Origin: an uncultured Eubacteriales bacterium
Lineage (GTDB): Bacteria > Bacillota > Clostridia > Peptostreptococcales > Anaerovoracaceae
Assembly: GCA_902786855.1 (NCBI GenBank)
Contig: CADAEH010000001.1
Location: 310,001-374,000 of the forward strand
Reading direction: 5' to 3'
Length of the DNA: 64,000 nucleotides
The notes beneath the pieces are model-generated. The model made no database searches and had not been told where the DNA came from. It saw only the letters and a program-made list of their open reading frames with translations. Positions 27,426 through 34,969 of this stretch are shown here, in pieces (position 1 is the stretch's first letter; each line of letters starts with the position of its first letter). Position numbers and translations under genes: made by a program.

Positions 27426-27554
27426 CTGTAAGGACAGAGATGATCCTCACAGGCGAAAGCCGCAAGCACGGTTGTGACACGATATATATGTAATATACTA
27501 CCCCGAATTCTGCAAAAGGCTGACCGGACCACACATCCGGGAGACCATTTGCAG
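27426..27554 (+). other. Structured 5' leader of the 170-residue gene
   Basis: TCACA...TGTGA encloses GGC-gaaa-GCC (about 27450-27477). A second element has CTGCAAA (27510-27516) pairing with TTTGCAG (27548-27554) around an inner CCGGA (27524-27528) / TCCGG (27536-27540) hairpin. The leader is about 155 bases long, unusual for a small gene. I checked by eye for a cyclic-di-GMP riboswitch core and did not find it. Confidence 0.45.
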
Positions 27555-27581
27555 GACATCAAGTCATATGGAGGACTTAAA

Positions 27582-28094
27582 ATGAGATACACTTCAGCTC
27601 AGGCAAACAAACTTCTCAGAAAAATCACAAGCAGAAAGGCGGACCTCGAGTCCAAAGAGCGCAAGAGCTCAACTTTCCGCGTTGCCTCGGGAGAGGACAC
27701 GGAGTCTCTCAGACCAAAATACGACTTCGCCTCTGTGCAGGCAGAACTCGATGAGCTCGAAGACATGGCGCGCAAGGTCAAGCACGCCATCAACGTCTTC
27801 AACACCACCCACACGCTGGATGGCTTCGATGGCCTGACCATCGACCAGGCTCTGGTGTACATCCCGCAGCTGAACTGCCGCGTCAGCAAGCTGAGGGACA
27901 TGGCGGGAGCCATACCAAAGCATCGCATTGACGACTACAGAAACAACTTCGTTGACTACTCCGTGGTCAACTACGACATCGAAGAGGCTGAAAAGGCCTA
28001 CCAGGCAGCTCAGGAGAAGCTGGCTGCCATGCAGCTCGCACTCGATGTCGCCAACGCATCGGAGACGATGGAAATCGACGTAGAACTCGATTAG
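27582..28094 (+). CDS. Conserved-looking unknown helical protein (DIP1984-like by eye)
   Basis: 170 residues from ATG 27582 with GGAGG upstream. Upstream in-frame codons are part of the structured leader. The protein is helical and charged: an N-terminal coiled-coil-like segment (LLRKITSRKADLESKE), a central HAINVFNTTHTLDGFDGLTIDQALVYIPQL, and an acidic end. The N-x-T-N/T-T plus L-T-I-D-x-A-L pattern recalls the DIP1984 family of unknown function; this is from memory only. No signal peptide or membrane helix. It has its own promoter and leader. Confidence 0.65.
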   Translation: MRYTSAQANKLLRKITSRKADLESKERKSSTFRVASGEDTESLRPKYDFASVQAELDELEDMARKVKHAINVFNTTHTLDGFDGLTIDQALVYIPQLNCRVSKLRDMAGAIPKHRIDDYRNNFVDYSVVNYDIEEAEKAYQAAQEKLAAMQLALDVANASETMEIDVELD

Positions 28095-28101
28095 AAATCG
28101 C

Positions 28102-28131
28102 GGGGTGCAGATCGGAAACGATGTGCACCCC
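28102..28131 (+). other. Hairpin after the 170-residue gene
   Basis: GGGGTGCA (28102-28109) pairs with TGCACCCC (28124-28131), with inner ATCG-gaaa-CGAT pairing. There is no T run directly after it. GCAGAT (28107-28112) could alternatively pair with ATCTGC (28153-28158), which is followed by GGGCTTTTT; this alternative could terminate transcription. Confidence 0.5.
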
Positions 28132-28254
28132 TATCCGAATGACTTTTGCATCTGCGGGCTTTTTCTTTCAATTATGGGATCAGCGCAGGTACAGGTCCTG
28201 GTCCAAGGTAAAAGTCAGCTGTTATTTGGGCGTTATGTGTTATAAGTCAACGTT

Positions 28255-28340
28255 TATTTATTACGATAGTAATAACAGCACGCAAGGATGCAAAAGTTCA
28301 TTGAAAACCTTCCCGCGGCCGAGGTACGGTTACAGGCCGC
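28255..28340 (+). repeat. 86-bp direct repeat, left copy, flanking an AT-rich cassette
   Basis: 84 of 86 bases are identical to 29128-29213, offset 873 bases. It starts with the inverted repeat TTATTAC-GATA-GTAATAA (28258-28275) and ends with a GC-rich hairpin CGCGGCC...GGCCGCG (28314-28341). The two differences are A28280/G29153 and G28335/A29208. Confidence 0.92.
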
Positions 28341-28407
28341 GTCATTATCAGATTACAAAGAACAGGCAATTGGAGTTTTGCCTTAAGAACAGCAGGACCT
28401 GACCTAG

Positions 28408-28533
28408 ATGCACCAGAAACCTTTGTATATCAATCTCAAGATAAAAAGTTTCAGCAAACTGAATGAAAACATTCAAAACAAATACACAAATATAAAATTA
28501 AACGACCTTGATGAAAACGAGTTATCTCTATAA
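28408..28533 (+). CDS. Possible 41-residue small protein in the cassette
   Basis: An ORF directly after an in-frame TAG encodes MHQKPLYINLKIKSFSKL... and ends ..DLDENELSL. Its AT-rich codon use (AAA, AAT, TTA) matches the following 184-residue gene, which starts 17 bases downstream with a GGGG-type ribosome binding site. No clear ribosome binding site precedes this ORF. It could be a small partner of the cassette gene, or the remnant of a longer gene. Confidence 0.35.
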   Translation: MHQKPLYINLKIKSFSKLNENIQNKYTNIKLNDLDENELSL

Positions 28534-28550
28534 ATGAAGGGGAAAATATA

Positions 28551-29105
28551 ATGGAATATCACTACATAGGATTAACAGGAAGTATAAATGGAATAATTAA
28601 ACAACTTGAAGAAGAAAATATTCCATGGGAATACGCAGAAAAAAGCAATGAAATGCTTATCAACGCAATAACCTGCGATATTACTCCAGAAAAAATGACT
28701 GAATACCTAGATAATGTTTTAATTCGTTATTCAAAAATATTACCAATTCCTAAAAAAGTAATTAGAAATAATATCGTAGACGACACAATAATAGCACATC
28801 TTTGTGATTTAGCTTATGTAAGACAAAATGAAAATGATGTTAATATCATTGATTCAGAAAAATTACATCCTGGAAAATTCACAAATGAATTTTATGAGAA
28901 TTATTTCTCAAAAATAGAAGAAGAACGAATTAAAAATGTAACTGATGAAGATTTAATCGAAGGACTTAACGACGCATTAACTAACTTAAAAGAATTAATT
29001 AATGCAAAAAACGATGAAGACAAAGATTTTCATCATGGTATGATAGAAACTTGCATTAAATCTACAATCACAGCATTAAATAATCGCATACAAAATAACA
29101 ACTAA
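28551..29105 (+). CDS. AT-rich cassette gene, unknown function
   Basis: 184 residues with AGGGGAAAAT before the ATG. Codon use is strikingly AT-rich (AAA, AAT, ATT, TTA) against the CTG/AAG/ATC-rich neighbours, a sign of foreign origin. The product is acidic, helical and soluble (EEENIPWEYAEKSNEM, then NDEDKDFHHGMIETCIKS). No known domain is recognised. Its size, acidity and placement between direct repeats are like many immunity or antitoxin proteins, but no toxin gene is visible. That reading is speculative. Confidence 0.6.
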   Translation: MEYHYIGLTGSINGIIKQLEEENIPWEYAEKSNEMLINAITCDITPEKMTEYLDNVLIRYSKILPIPKKVIRNNIVDDTIIAHLCDLAYVRQNENDVNIIDSEKLHPGKFTNEFYENYFSKIEEERIKNVTDEDLIEGLNDALTNLKELINAKNDEDKDFHHGMIETCIKSTITALNNRIQNNN

Positions 29106-29127
29106 ACATATCAGTTTATAAAACTGG

Positions 29128-29213
29128 TATTTATTACGATAGTAATAACAGCGCGCAAGGATGCAAAAGTTCATTGAAAACCTTCCCGCGGCCGAGGTAC
29201 GGTTACAAGCCGC
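29128..29213 (+). repeat. 86-bp direct repeat, right copy
   Basis: The match to 28255-28340 with two substitutions. It begins with the TTATTAC-GATA-GTAATAA inverted repeat (29131-29148). Similarity fades right after the GC hairpin, in which the right arm is slightly weakened (AAGCCGCA instead of AGGCCGCG). Confidence 0.92.
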
Positions 29214-29261
29214 AACATTACTCAAATGGAGACGAATCGCCTGAAAGCGCAAAAAAGCGAC

Positions 29262-29310
29262 AAACTAAACTGACAGTTCAGTTCACAAGCTGTCAGTTTT
29301 GTTGTATACT
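29262..29310 (+). promoter_or_regulatory. Promoter and operator of the XRE regulator with AAACTAAACT element
   Basis: AAACTAAACT (29262-29271), 10 bases, TTCACA (29282-29287), 17 bases, TATACT (29305-29310). A 10-bp inverted repeat AAACTGACAG (29267-29276) / CTGTCAGTTT (29290-29299) straddles the -35 box, a plausible binding site for the regulator encoded downstream (autoregulation). Confidence 0.6.
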
Positions 29311-29381
29311 ATGATTCCGTGGCTATAACTTGTCCGTGCAGTATGCCGGATCTGATGAACAGAGAAGAGGTGATGCCTGAT

Positions 29382-29690
29382 ATGGAAAAACTGAATATGT
29401 ATCGTCGACCTGTACACAGAGTAGACCTCTCCATCAACATGGAGAAGACAGGAGCCAACATCAAGCGCCTTATCAAGGCGAGTGGCTACACCGTGAGAGA
29501 CATAATGGAAATCACGGGTCTGTCAACCGAACAGGCAGTCTACAAATGGTTCAGAGGCGACTCGATACCATCGACTGAAACACAACTGATTCTCTGCAAG
29601 GTCCTGGACCTTGATATAACTGAACTCCTCGTCATTGACGGGGAGTTTGATTTTTTTTGCTCCCCGGATCCGGAGTGCGATGCAGCCTGA
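29382..29690 (+). CDS. XRE-family helix-turn-helix regulator
   Basis: 102 residues from ATG 29382; GAGGTG about 10 bases upstream favours this over earlier in-frame starts at 29319, 29340 and 29373. A helix-turn-helix domain covers about residues 20-80 (GANIKRLIKASGYTVRDIM.. then QAVYKWFRGDSIPS), typical of Cro/CI-type regulators. The C-terminus is short and acidic with two cysteines. It sits at the end of the island behind its own promoter with an inverted repeat. It may control the island promoters, an inference from position. Confidence 0.8.
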   Translation: MEKLNMYRRPVHRVDLSINMEKTGANIKRLIKASGYTVRDIMEITGLSTEQAVYKWFRGDSIPSTETQLILCKVLDLDITELLVIDGEFDFFCSPDPECDAA

Positions 29691-29721
29691 GCCATAGCAT
29701 ACTTGCTCTGATCTGAAGGGC

Positions 29722-29759
29722 AATAAAAAACGGCTGCTGCATCTGCATGCAGCAGCCGT
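29722..29759 (-). terminator. Terminator of pgi, possibly bidirectional
   Basis: ACGGCTGCTGCA, loop TCTGCA, TGCAGCAGCCGT is a perfect 12-bp stem. On the minus strand it is followed by T6, so it ends pgi transcription. It may also stop transcripts from the XRE gene. Confidence 0.85.
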
Positions 29760-29826
29760 CTGATATCTGATTTATACAACTATACAGTAACCCATAGATC
29801 AAGTTTATTCACTGAGAAAGCAGGCA

Positions 29827-31410
29827 TCAGATCCCGAGCATGTCTGCATACTCTGCGAGGGCACCGTCGGTCTCATGCGCGAGGACGCGTTTTGCCAGGA
29901 CCTTTCCGAGCTGTACGCCTTCCTGATCGAAGCTGTTCAGATTCCAGAGGAAGCCCTGGAACATGATCTTGTTCTCGAAGTGTGCGAGCAGGGCACCGAG
30001 CGAAGCCGGAGTCAGCTGGCTGCCGACGATGATGCTTGATGGGCGGCCACCATCGAAGTTCTTATTAGGATTCTCGTCATCCTTGCCGCATGCGAAGGCA
30101 ACGATCTGCGCAACGACATTAGCGCCGAGCTTTTTCTGGCTGGTGCTGCCCTGGATATCGACATCAACTCCGGACTGGTTTTCTTTGAATCCTATGAACT
30201 GAAGAGGCACGATGTCCTTGCCCTGATGCAGGAGCTGGTAGAATGAATGCTGACCGTTGGTGCCAGGCTCACCGAAGAGGACCGGACCGGTCTTATAGTT
30301 AACAGGCTCGCCAAAGCGGTTTACTGACTTTCCGTTGGACTCCATGTCTGCCTGCTGCAGATGGGCAGGGAACCTGGCCAGAGCCTGTGCGTATGGCAGT
30401 ACTGCTGTGCTCTCATATCCAAGGATGTTGCGCTCATATACTCCGATAAGAGCATCGAGCATAGCAGCATTCTTCATTGGGTCAGCCTGTGCGGCGAGCT
30501 TGTCTGCCTCAGCAGCGCCTTCAAGGAATTCAGCGAAAACATCAGAGCCGAAAGCAAGTGAGAGAACAGCTCCGCCTACTGCAGAAGTCGATGAATATCT
30601 GCCGCCGATATAGTCATCCATGAAGAATGCAGCAAGGTAATCGCTGCTGGAAGCGAGCGGTGAAGTTTCGCTTGTAACTGCTATCATGTGCCTGGATGGA
30701 TCGAGGCCGGCCTGAATAAGAGCATTCTTGACGAAAGCTTCGTTGGTCAGGGTCTCAAGCGTAGTACCTGACTTAGATACAAGAATAAATAGAGTATGAG
30801 CAACGTCAATGGTGTTAAGGACGCTTACAGCATCATCCGGGTCAACATTACTGATGAATCTTGCGTCCATCAGAAGTTTGCCGTTGGCGCGTGCCCAGTT
30901 CTCAAGTGCGATGTACATAGCACGAGGACCGAGGTCACTTCCGCCGATACCGATCTGTACTACAGTAGTAAACTTCTCGCCGGCAGCATTGCAGATCTCA
31001 CCTGAGTGGACCTTTACGGCGAACTCTGTGATCTTGGCCTGCTCTCCGGTATAGAAAGCTCTCTTGTCGACACCGTCGCTTACCACAGGATCGCCGAGCT
31101 GACCGCGGGTCAGATGGTGGAGTACGAGTCTCTTTTCGCCGGTGTTGATCATGGCTCCATTATAGAGTTCTTCGAATTTACCTGCGAGATCAGACTCAGC
31201 GGCAAGAGCAGCGAGGTTTCCGAGAACTTCTTCGTCGACCTGCTTTGCCGCATAGTTATATGTAAGACCGCATGCCATCGGTACAGAGTATCCACGTACT
31301 CTTGCGGCGCCGGCTTCACCGGCAAGAACTTCTCTAAGATCAACACGGTGCTCTGATGCAGTTAAAGTTTTGTATGCATCAAGCGTATCAAGATTTTTCC
31401 ATTCAGCCAT
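29827..31410 (-). CDS. pgi: Glucose-6-phosphate isomerase
   Basis: 527 residues, the length of the long PGI form. Recognisable motifs are GIGGSDLGPRAMY, the phosphate-binding SKSGTTLETLTNEAF, and GEPGTNGQHSFYQLLHQG with the catalytic histidine region. The enzyme interconverts glucose-6-phosphate and fructose-6-phosphate in glycolysis and supplies sugar precursors for the wall. The minus-strand ribosome binding site is AAAGGAAAG. It is a single-gene unit, convergent to the XRE gene and divergent from rpsF. Confidence 0.97.
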   Translation of the reverse strand: MAEWKNLDTLDAYKTLTASEHRVDLREVLAGEAGAARVRGYSVPMACGLTYNYAAKQVDEEVLGNLAALAAESDLAGKFEELYNGAMINTGEKRLVLHHLTRGQLGDPVVSDGVDKRAFYTGEQAKITEFAVKVHSGEICNAAGEKFTTVVQIGIGGSDLGPRAMYIALENWARANGKLLMDARFISNVDPDDAVSVLNTIDVAHTLFILVSKSGTTLETLTNEAFVKNALIQAGLDPSRHMIAVTSETSPLASSSDYLAAFFMDDYIGGRYSSTSAVGGAVLSLAFGSDVFAEFLEGAAEADKLAAQADPMKNAAMLDALIGVYERNILGYESTAVLPYAQALARFPAHLQQADMESNGKSVNRFGEPVNYKTGPVLFGEPGTNGQHSFYQLLHQGKDIVPLQFIGFKENQSGVDVDIQGSTSQKKLGANVVAQIVAFACGKDDENPNKNFDGGRPSSIIVGSQLTPASLGALLAHFENKIMFQGFLWNLNSFDQEGVQLGKVLAKRVLAHETDGALAEYADMLGI

Positions 31411-31670
31411 TTTTTCTTTCCTTTCTCGATTCTATTATTACTAGTCCCGGCTATTATTATCTGATTTTTTGCTCTGATCCGTTTTAATTATGACCCGGCT
31501 TGATTCCGTGCGGCAGGACATAAGAAACATGGTTCAGAAAGTGTCTCAATGTGTACATATAATTTACTACATATCCCTTAAAATTTCCACGGAAAAACTC
31601 TTGCGAAGCGGGATGATTTGCAAGAGTTGATCAGCGCAAAAAAAACGATGTAAAACTGCGCAAAAAGTGC
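31411..31670. other. Divergent intergenic region pgi / rpsF
   Basis: No gene is visible. AACTCTTGC (31596-31604) and GCAAGAGTT (31620-31628) form a perfect 9-bp hairpin; on the minus strand a T run follows, so it may be a weak terminator or an operator-like element. The pgi promoter could not be assigned with confidence. Confidence 0.4.
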
Positions 31671-31699
31671 TTGCTTTTGACGGCGCTATTGAGTATTAT
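31671..31699 (+). promoter_or_regulatory. Promoter of the rpsF-ssb-rpsR operon
   Basis: TTGCTT (31671-31676), 17 bases, TATTAT (31694-31699). The leader from about 31706 to 31788 carries the hairpin at 31745. Confidence 0.6.
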
Positions 31700-31744
31700 A
31701 TATGGGCGCGTCGTATGTGGCGCGCGATCAAACAATTACTTTCT

Positions 31745-31763
31745 GCACCGGGCGAACCGGTGC
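31745..31763 (+). promoter_or_regulatory. Leader hairpin, candidate S6:S18 autoregulatory site
   Basis: GCACCGG, loop GCGAA, CCGGTGC, 7 bp. rpsF leaders in many bacteria hold a CCG-bearing hairpin bound by the S6:S18 complex. The position and the ACCG content fit, but the exact consensus was not verified. Confidence 0.4.
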
Positions 31764-31788
31764 CAGTATGACCACAGGAGGTGTCAAC

Positions 31789-32076
31789 ATGAGAGATTAT
31801 GAACTTCTATTCGTGCTTGATCCGACTCTGGACGAGGAGACTAAGGCTAACCTGATCGAGACTGTCAAGTCAGTTATCAATGCAGGTGGCGAAGCCGGCG
31901 AAGCTGATGTTTGGGGCGAGAGAAGACTTGCTTACACCATCAACAAGAAGAACACTGGTTACTATGTAGTACTTCCGTTCAAGGCTGATGCAGAACTGCC
32001 GAAGGAACTCGACAGAAGACTCAGGATCAACGAGAACGTAATGAGACATATCATCGTTTGTCAGGACGAAGAGTAG
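31789..32076 (+). CDS. rpsF: 30S ribosomal protein S6
   Basis: 95 residues from ATG 31789, with AGGAGGTG as ribosome binding site; upstream in-frame codons belong to the leader. The start MRDYELLFVLDPTLDEE and the WGERRLAYTI segment are typical of S6, which binds 16S rRNA together with S18 in the 30S platform. It heads the classic rpsF-ssb-rpsR operon. Confidence 0.97.
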   Translation: MRDYELLFVLDPTLDEETKANLIETVKSVINAGGEAGEADVWGERRLAYTINKKNTGYYVVLPFKADAELPKELDRRLRINENVMRHIIVCQDEE

Positions 32077-32092
32077 CGAAAGGCGGTCGAAT

Positions 32093-32671
32093 ATGAACAG
32101 CGTAGTACTTATCGGAAGACTTACAAGAGATCCGGAACTTAGTTACACGCCTAACACACAGACTGCTGTATGCCATTTTACCCTTGCAGTCGATAGACCG
32201 AGAAGACAGGGGGAGGAGAGAGGCGCTGATTTTCTGCGCATCACTGTGTTCGGCAGACAAGCTGAAAACTGTGATCGTTTCCTCGCAAAGGGCAGACAGG
32301 CGGCTGTTCATGGAAGAATTGAGACCGGAAGCTACAAGAACAGAGAAGGCGTCACTGTCAATACAGTAGATATCGTCGCTGATAATGTGGAATTCCTCGG
32401 CGGCGGCCAGGGCGGCCAGAACAACGGCGGTCAGGGCTATGGCCAGGGCGGTTACAATCAGGGCAACCAGGGTGGTTATAACCAGGGCGGCTCATACGGC
32501 GGCGGATATCAGGGCAGAGACAACAGCGCTCCGCAGCAGGGCGGAAACTTCGGCGGGCCTGACAGTGGTTTTGCACAGGAGACGACATCCGGCAACGGCG
32601 GTTCGATTTTTGGCGGATTCGATGATCTCCCGGATACATTCCAGGCAGCTGAGGATGATATTCCATTCTAG
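32093..32671 (+). CDS. ssb: Single-stranded DNA-binding protein
   Basis: 192 residues. An OB-fold domain (1-105; MNSVVLIGRLTRDPELSYT, TLAVDRP) is followed by a long Gly/Gln/Asn-rich linker and an acidic tip ending DDIPF that recruits repair and replication proteins. It coats single-stranded DNA in replication, recombination and repair. It lies between rpsF and rpsR in the same operon. Confidence 0.97.
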   Translation: MNSVVLIGRLTRDPELSYTPNTQTAVCHFTLAVDRPRRQGEERGADFLRITVFGRQAENCDRFLAKGRQAAVHGRIETGSYKNREGVTVNTVDIVADNVEFLGGGQGGQNNGGQGYGQGGYNQGNQGGYNQGGSYGGGYQGRDNSAPQQGGNFGGPDSGFAQETTSGNGGSIFGGFDDLPDTFQAAEDDIPF

Positions 32672-32692
32672 AGAAAGGGGAAAGCACGAATT

Positions 32693-32944
32693 ATGGAAAG
32701 AACAAGCAGACCTAAGCGCATGAACACAGGCATGAGAAGAAGAAAAGTGTGCCAGTTCTGTGCTGACAAGGACAAGAAGATCGACTATAAAGATGCTGAG
32801 ACTCTGAAGAAATACATCACCGAGAGAGGCAAGATCCTCCCTAGGAGAGTCACAGGCACATGCGCAATGCACCAGAGAGCAGTTGCTAAGGCAATCAAGA
32901 GAGCAAGAGTAGTTGCGATCCTTCCATTCGACGCAGAGCAGTAA
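32693..32944 (+). CDS. rpsR: 30S ribosomal protein S18, zinc-binding form
   Basis: 83 residues. It contains K-V-C-Q-F-C and a downstream G-T-C-A-M-H, a complete set of zinc ligands (C+ form of S18), so no zinc-independent replacement is suggested by this copy. RNA-binding basic residues are spread over the C-terminal half. It is the last gene of the operon and is followed by a terminator. Confidence 0.97.
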   Translation: MERTSRPKRMNTGMRRRKVCQFCADKDKKIDYKDAETLKKYITERGKILPRRVTGTCAMHQRAVAKAIKRARVVAILPFDAEQ

Positions 32945-32982
32945 GATCTTACGGGGCATATGCCCCTGAAAAACGAAAACAT

Positions 32983-33030
32983 GCAGACCGAAACAAGTGC
33001 TGATGAGCAACACTTTGAGGTCTGCTTTTT
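32983..33030 (+). terminator. Terminator of the rpsF operon
   Basis: GCAGACC (32983-32989) and GGTCTGC (33019-33025) with inner AAGTG/CACTT pairing, then T5. A palindrome GGGGCATATGCCCC (32953-32966) lies just upstream. Confidence 0.88.
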
Positions 33031-33058
33031 CATTTCAGCAAATAGAAGGATATTCAGT

Positions 33059-33156
33059 TTTTGAACTATATATGACAAGTATCGTACTGGTAATATCAAG
33101 ATATAGTTCAAAAGGGGATTTTCTCCATAGTTCGGCATGAATAAATGTGCTATAAT
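33059..33156 (+). promoter_or_regulatory. Upstream region of the first wall-binding paralogue: inverted repeat and extended -10
   Basis: TTTTGAACTATAT (33059-33071) and ATATAGTTCAAAA (33101-33113) form a perfect 13-bp inverted repeat 29 bases apart, an operator-like or terminator-like element. Downstream, TGCTATAAT (33148-33156) is an extended -10 without a clear -35. Confidence 0.5.
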
Positions 33157-33221
33157 TAAGCAGTATGATGCATTAGTGGGCTTTGCTCACAGGAGGGAAC
33201 AAGGAAAAGGAGATATATAGT

Positions 33222-34772
33222 ATGAAGAAAAAACTGATTATCTATCTGCTGGCGGCAGTCATGGTACTCAGTCCTGCAGCAGTATTTGCAGATGCGGCTG
33301 ACACAGCCGGAACTGACGCAGGTGAGCTTGACATCGTCCAGTCAGAAGCAATGCTCTTTAACGGGAACAGCTCCTGCGAATGGGTAGATGCTAACAGGAC
33401 TCAGGCAAAAGATGCTAAAGGCAACATAGCAACCGGTCTGTTCAAAGCTCCGAGGATCGGGGGCGGCACCAGCCTCTACTATGCCGATGCAAGTGGGATC
33501 GTTGTAAAGAGAGAAACACTTATAACCGTTTCCACGGGAGAGAAGTATGTTCATATAAACACTACTGAAGGCGAACACTGGGATGTAACCGGCGGCGGAG
33601 CGCTTTCGTATGCGATCACCAATCACGATGGGGACTACTTCGTTCACTGGCAGCAGGGAATCATAACGATCAACGGCGTGAAATACTATGTCCTGCCAAA
33701 TGGAACGGTCCAGACCACACCTGGTCTAATCACTGTCAGCGGCAAACTCTATTATGTCACTGAAGGCGGTCCGGTCAGATCGCAGGCAGGCTTCTTCAAA
33801 GCCATTAACGGCAAGACATATCTGTCCGACGCTACGGGTGCGATCATAACAACAGCGGGCATCAGACAGTACGGCGGCTCGTATTATGTTATCCAGTCAG
33901 ACGGATCGGTCGGTACAACAGTAGGATTCGTAAGAGCCGGAGGCAAGCTCTGCTATGTCACCAATTCAAGCGGCGTACTTGCAGTGAATAAAGAGTTCAA
34001 GGTAAGCGGCAAGAAATACCATGCACTGAACGATGCTTCGATCGCTATCGGAGGACACAAATGGGGCAAGAAGTACTACTATGCTGATGACTCCGGAGCG
34101 ATCCGCACCAAGAAGGGCATCATGAAGGCAGGCGGCAAGTACTTTTTCGTCCAGAAAGGCGGAGCAGTCGCAACCAATAAAAAGGTAAAATGGAAGGGCA
34201 AGAGCTACATCGCAAGCAAGAACGGCGCGATCTACACAGGTCTCTTCACATGGAAGAAGAACATGTACTATGCCAACAGCAAAGGCGTACTGAGGAAAAA
34301 AGCAGGTGTCATCACATACGATGCTTACAAGTACTATGTGCAGAAGGGCGGCAAGGTCAAGAAAAACACGCTGTTTACAGCCAAAGGCAAGAAATATTGT
34401 GCGGGTAAAGACGGTAAGCTTCTGGAAGGATACTTCAACTGGAAGGGCGGCTACTATCTGACCAATGCAAAGAGCGTGATCATCACCAAGCAGGGCCTGT
34501 ACTCATACAGGAACAACTATTACTTTGTAGGCAAAGGCGGCAAGCTTGCTGCTGAGAAGTTTGTTGAGTGGAAAGATAAGTTCTACTACGCAAACAGCAA
34601 AGGTGTTATAGTCAGAAGCAAGTTCACCTACAGGAGAAACGGCACAAAGTATACTTTGCATCCAAGCTCCAAGACAGGAGAGATCTCAAGTGATGAATAC
34701 TACAAGGTCTTCCCTGAAAAAGCCCCGAAACCGGCAAATACCGATACACAGGACGCCAGCAGTGCACAGTGA
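33222..34772 (+). CDS. Secreted cell-wall-binding-repeat protein, paralogue A
   Basis: 516 residues from ATG 33222 (AAGGAG upstream). A signal peptide ends near VFADA. An N-terminal region of about 110 residues (with GLFKAPRIGGG and EGEHWDVTGGG) is followed by roughly fifteen repeats of about 20-22 residues of the pattern [GK]-K-x-Y-Y-x-x-x-x-G-x-[IVL]. These resemble choline- or glucan-binding wall repeats (CW_binding_1-like) rich in Tyr, Gly and Lys. The tail is proline-rich. It probably binds teichoic acid or wall polysaccharide; no catalytic domain is seen. It is very similar to the next gene, a tandem duplication. Confidence 0.8.
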   Translation: MKKKLIIYLLAAVMVLSPAAVFADAADTAGTDAGELDIVQSEAMLFNGNSSCEWVDANRTQAKDAKGNIATGLFKAPRIGGGTSLYYADASGIVVKRETLITVSTGEKYVHINTTEGEHWDVTGGGALSYAITNHDGDYFVHWQQGIITINGVKYYVLPNGTVQTTPGLITVSGKLYYVTEGGPVRSQAGFFKAINGKTYLSDATGAIITTAGIRQYGGSYYVIQSDGSVGTTVGFVRAGGKLCYVTNSSGVLAVNKEFKVSGKKYHALNDASIAIGGHKWGKKYYYADDSGAIRTKKGIMKAGGKYFFVQKGGAVATNKKVKWKGKSYIASKNGAIYTGLFTWKKNMYYANSKGVLRKKAGVITYDAYKYYVQKGGKVKKNTLFTAKGKKYCAGKDGKLLEGYFNWKGGYYLTNAKSVIITKQGLYSYRNNYYFVGKGGKLAAEKFVEWKDKFYYANSKGVIVRSKFTYRRNGTKYTLHPSSKTGEISSDEYYKVFPEKAPKPANTDTQDASSAQ

Positions 34773-34826
34773 TCAGAAGTATTGCAGGTAAGATCTGAAG
34801 AGGCTTTTGAATAACAGCAAGCGATA

Positions 34827-34864
34827 GAATTGCCGGAATGAGTGATCATTCCGGTAATTCTTTT
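34827..34864 (+). terminator. Terminator of paralogue A
   Basis: GAATTGCCGGAATGA pairs with TCATTCCGGTAATTC around a GTGA loop, followed by TTTT. Confidence 0.8.
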
Positions 34865-34969
34865 GCTGAGACCTGTGCTAATCAGGATGAAGAATGACTA
34901 TCGCTCTCAGGACGAAGGGCAAAACGTTTAAATTTTGAAAGACAATTCATAGTGTTAAAAATTTGAGTA

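Noticed and set aside
27440-27480. Cyclic-di-GMP riboswitch
   Set aside because: GGCGAAAGCCGCAAGC looks superficially similar, but the conserved core and tetraloop-receptor arrangement are missing.
28121-28402. A 93-codon ORF through the left 86-bp repeat
   Set aside because: It runs over a hairpin and the repeat, lacks a ribosome binding site and has odd composition; both repeat copies happen to be open in this frame, so it remains a weak possibility only.
28255-29213. CRISPR-like repeats
   Set aside because: Only two 86-bp copies 873 bases apart with a gene between them, and no cas genes.
20025-29759. The island as an integrative conjugative element or prophage
   Set aside because: No integrase, relaxase, type IV secretion, capsid or terminase genes and no att repeats at its borders.
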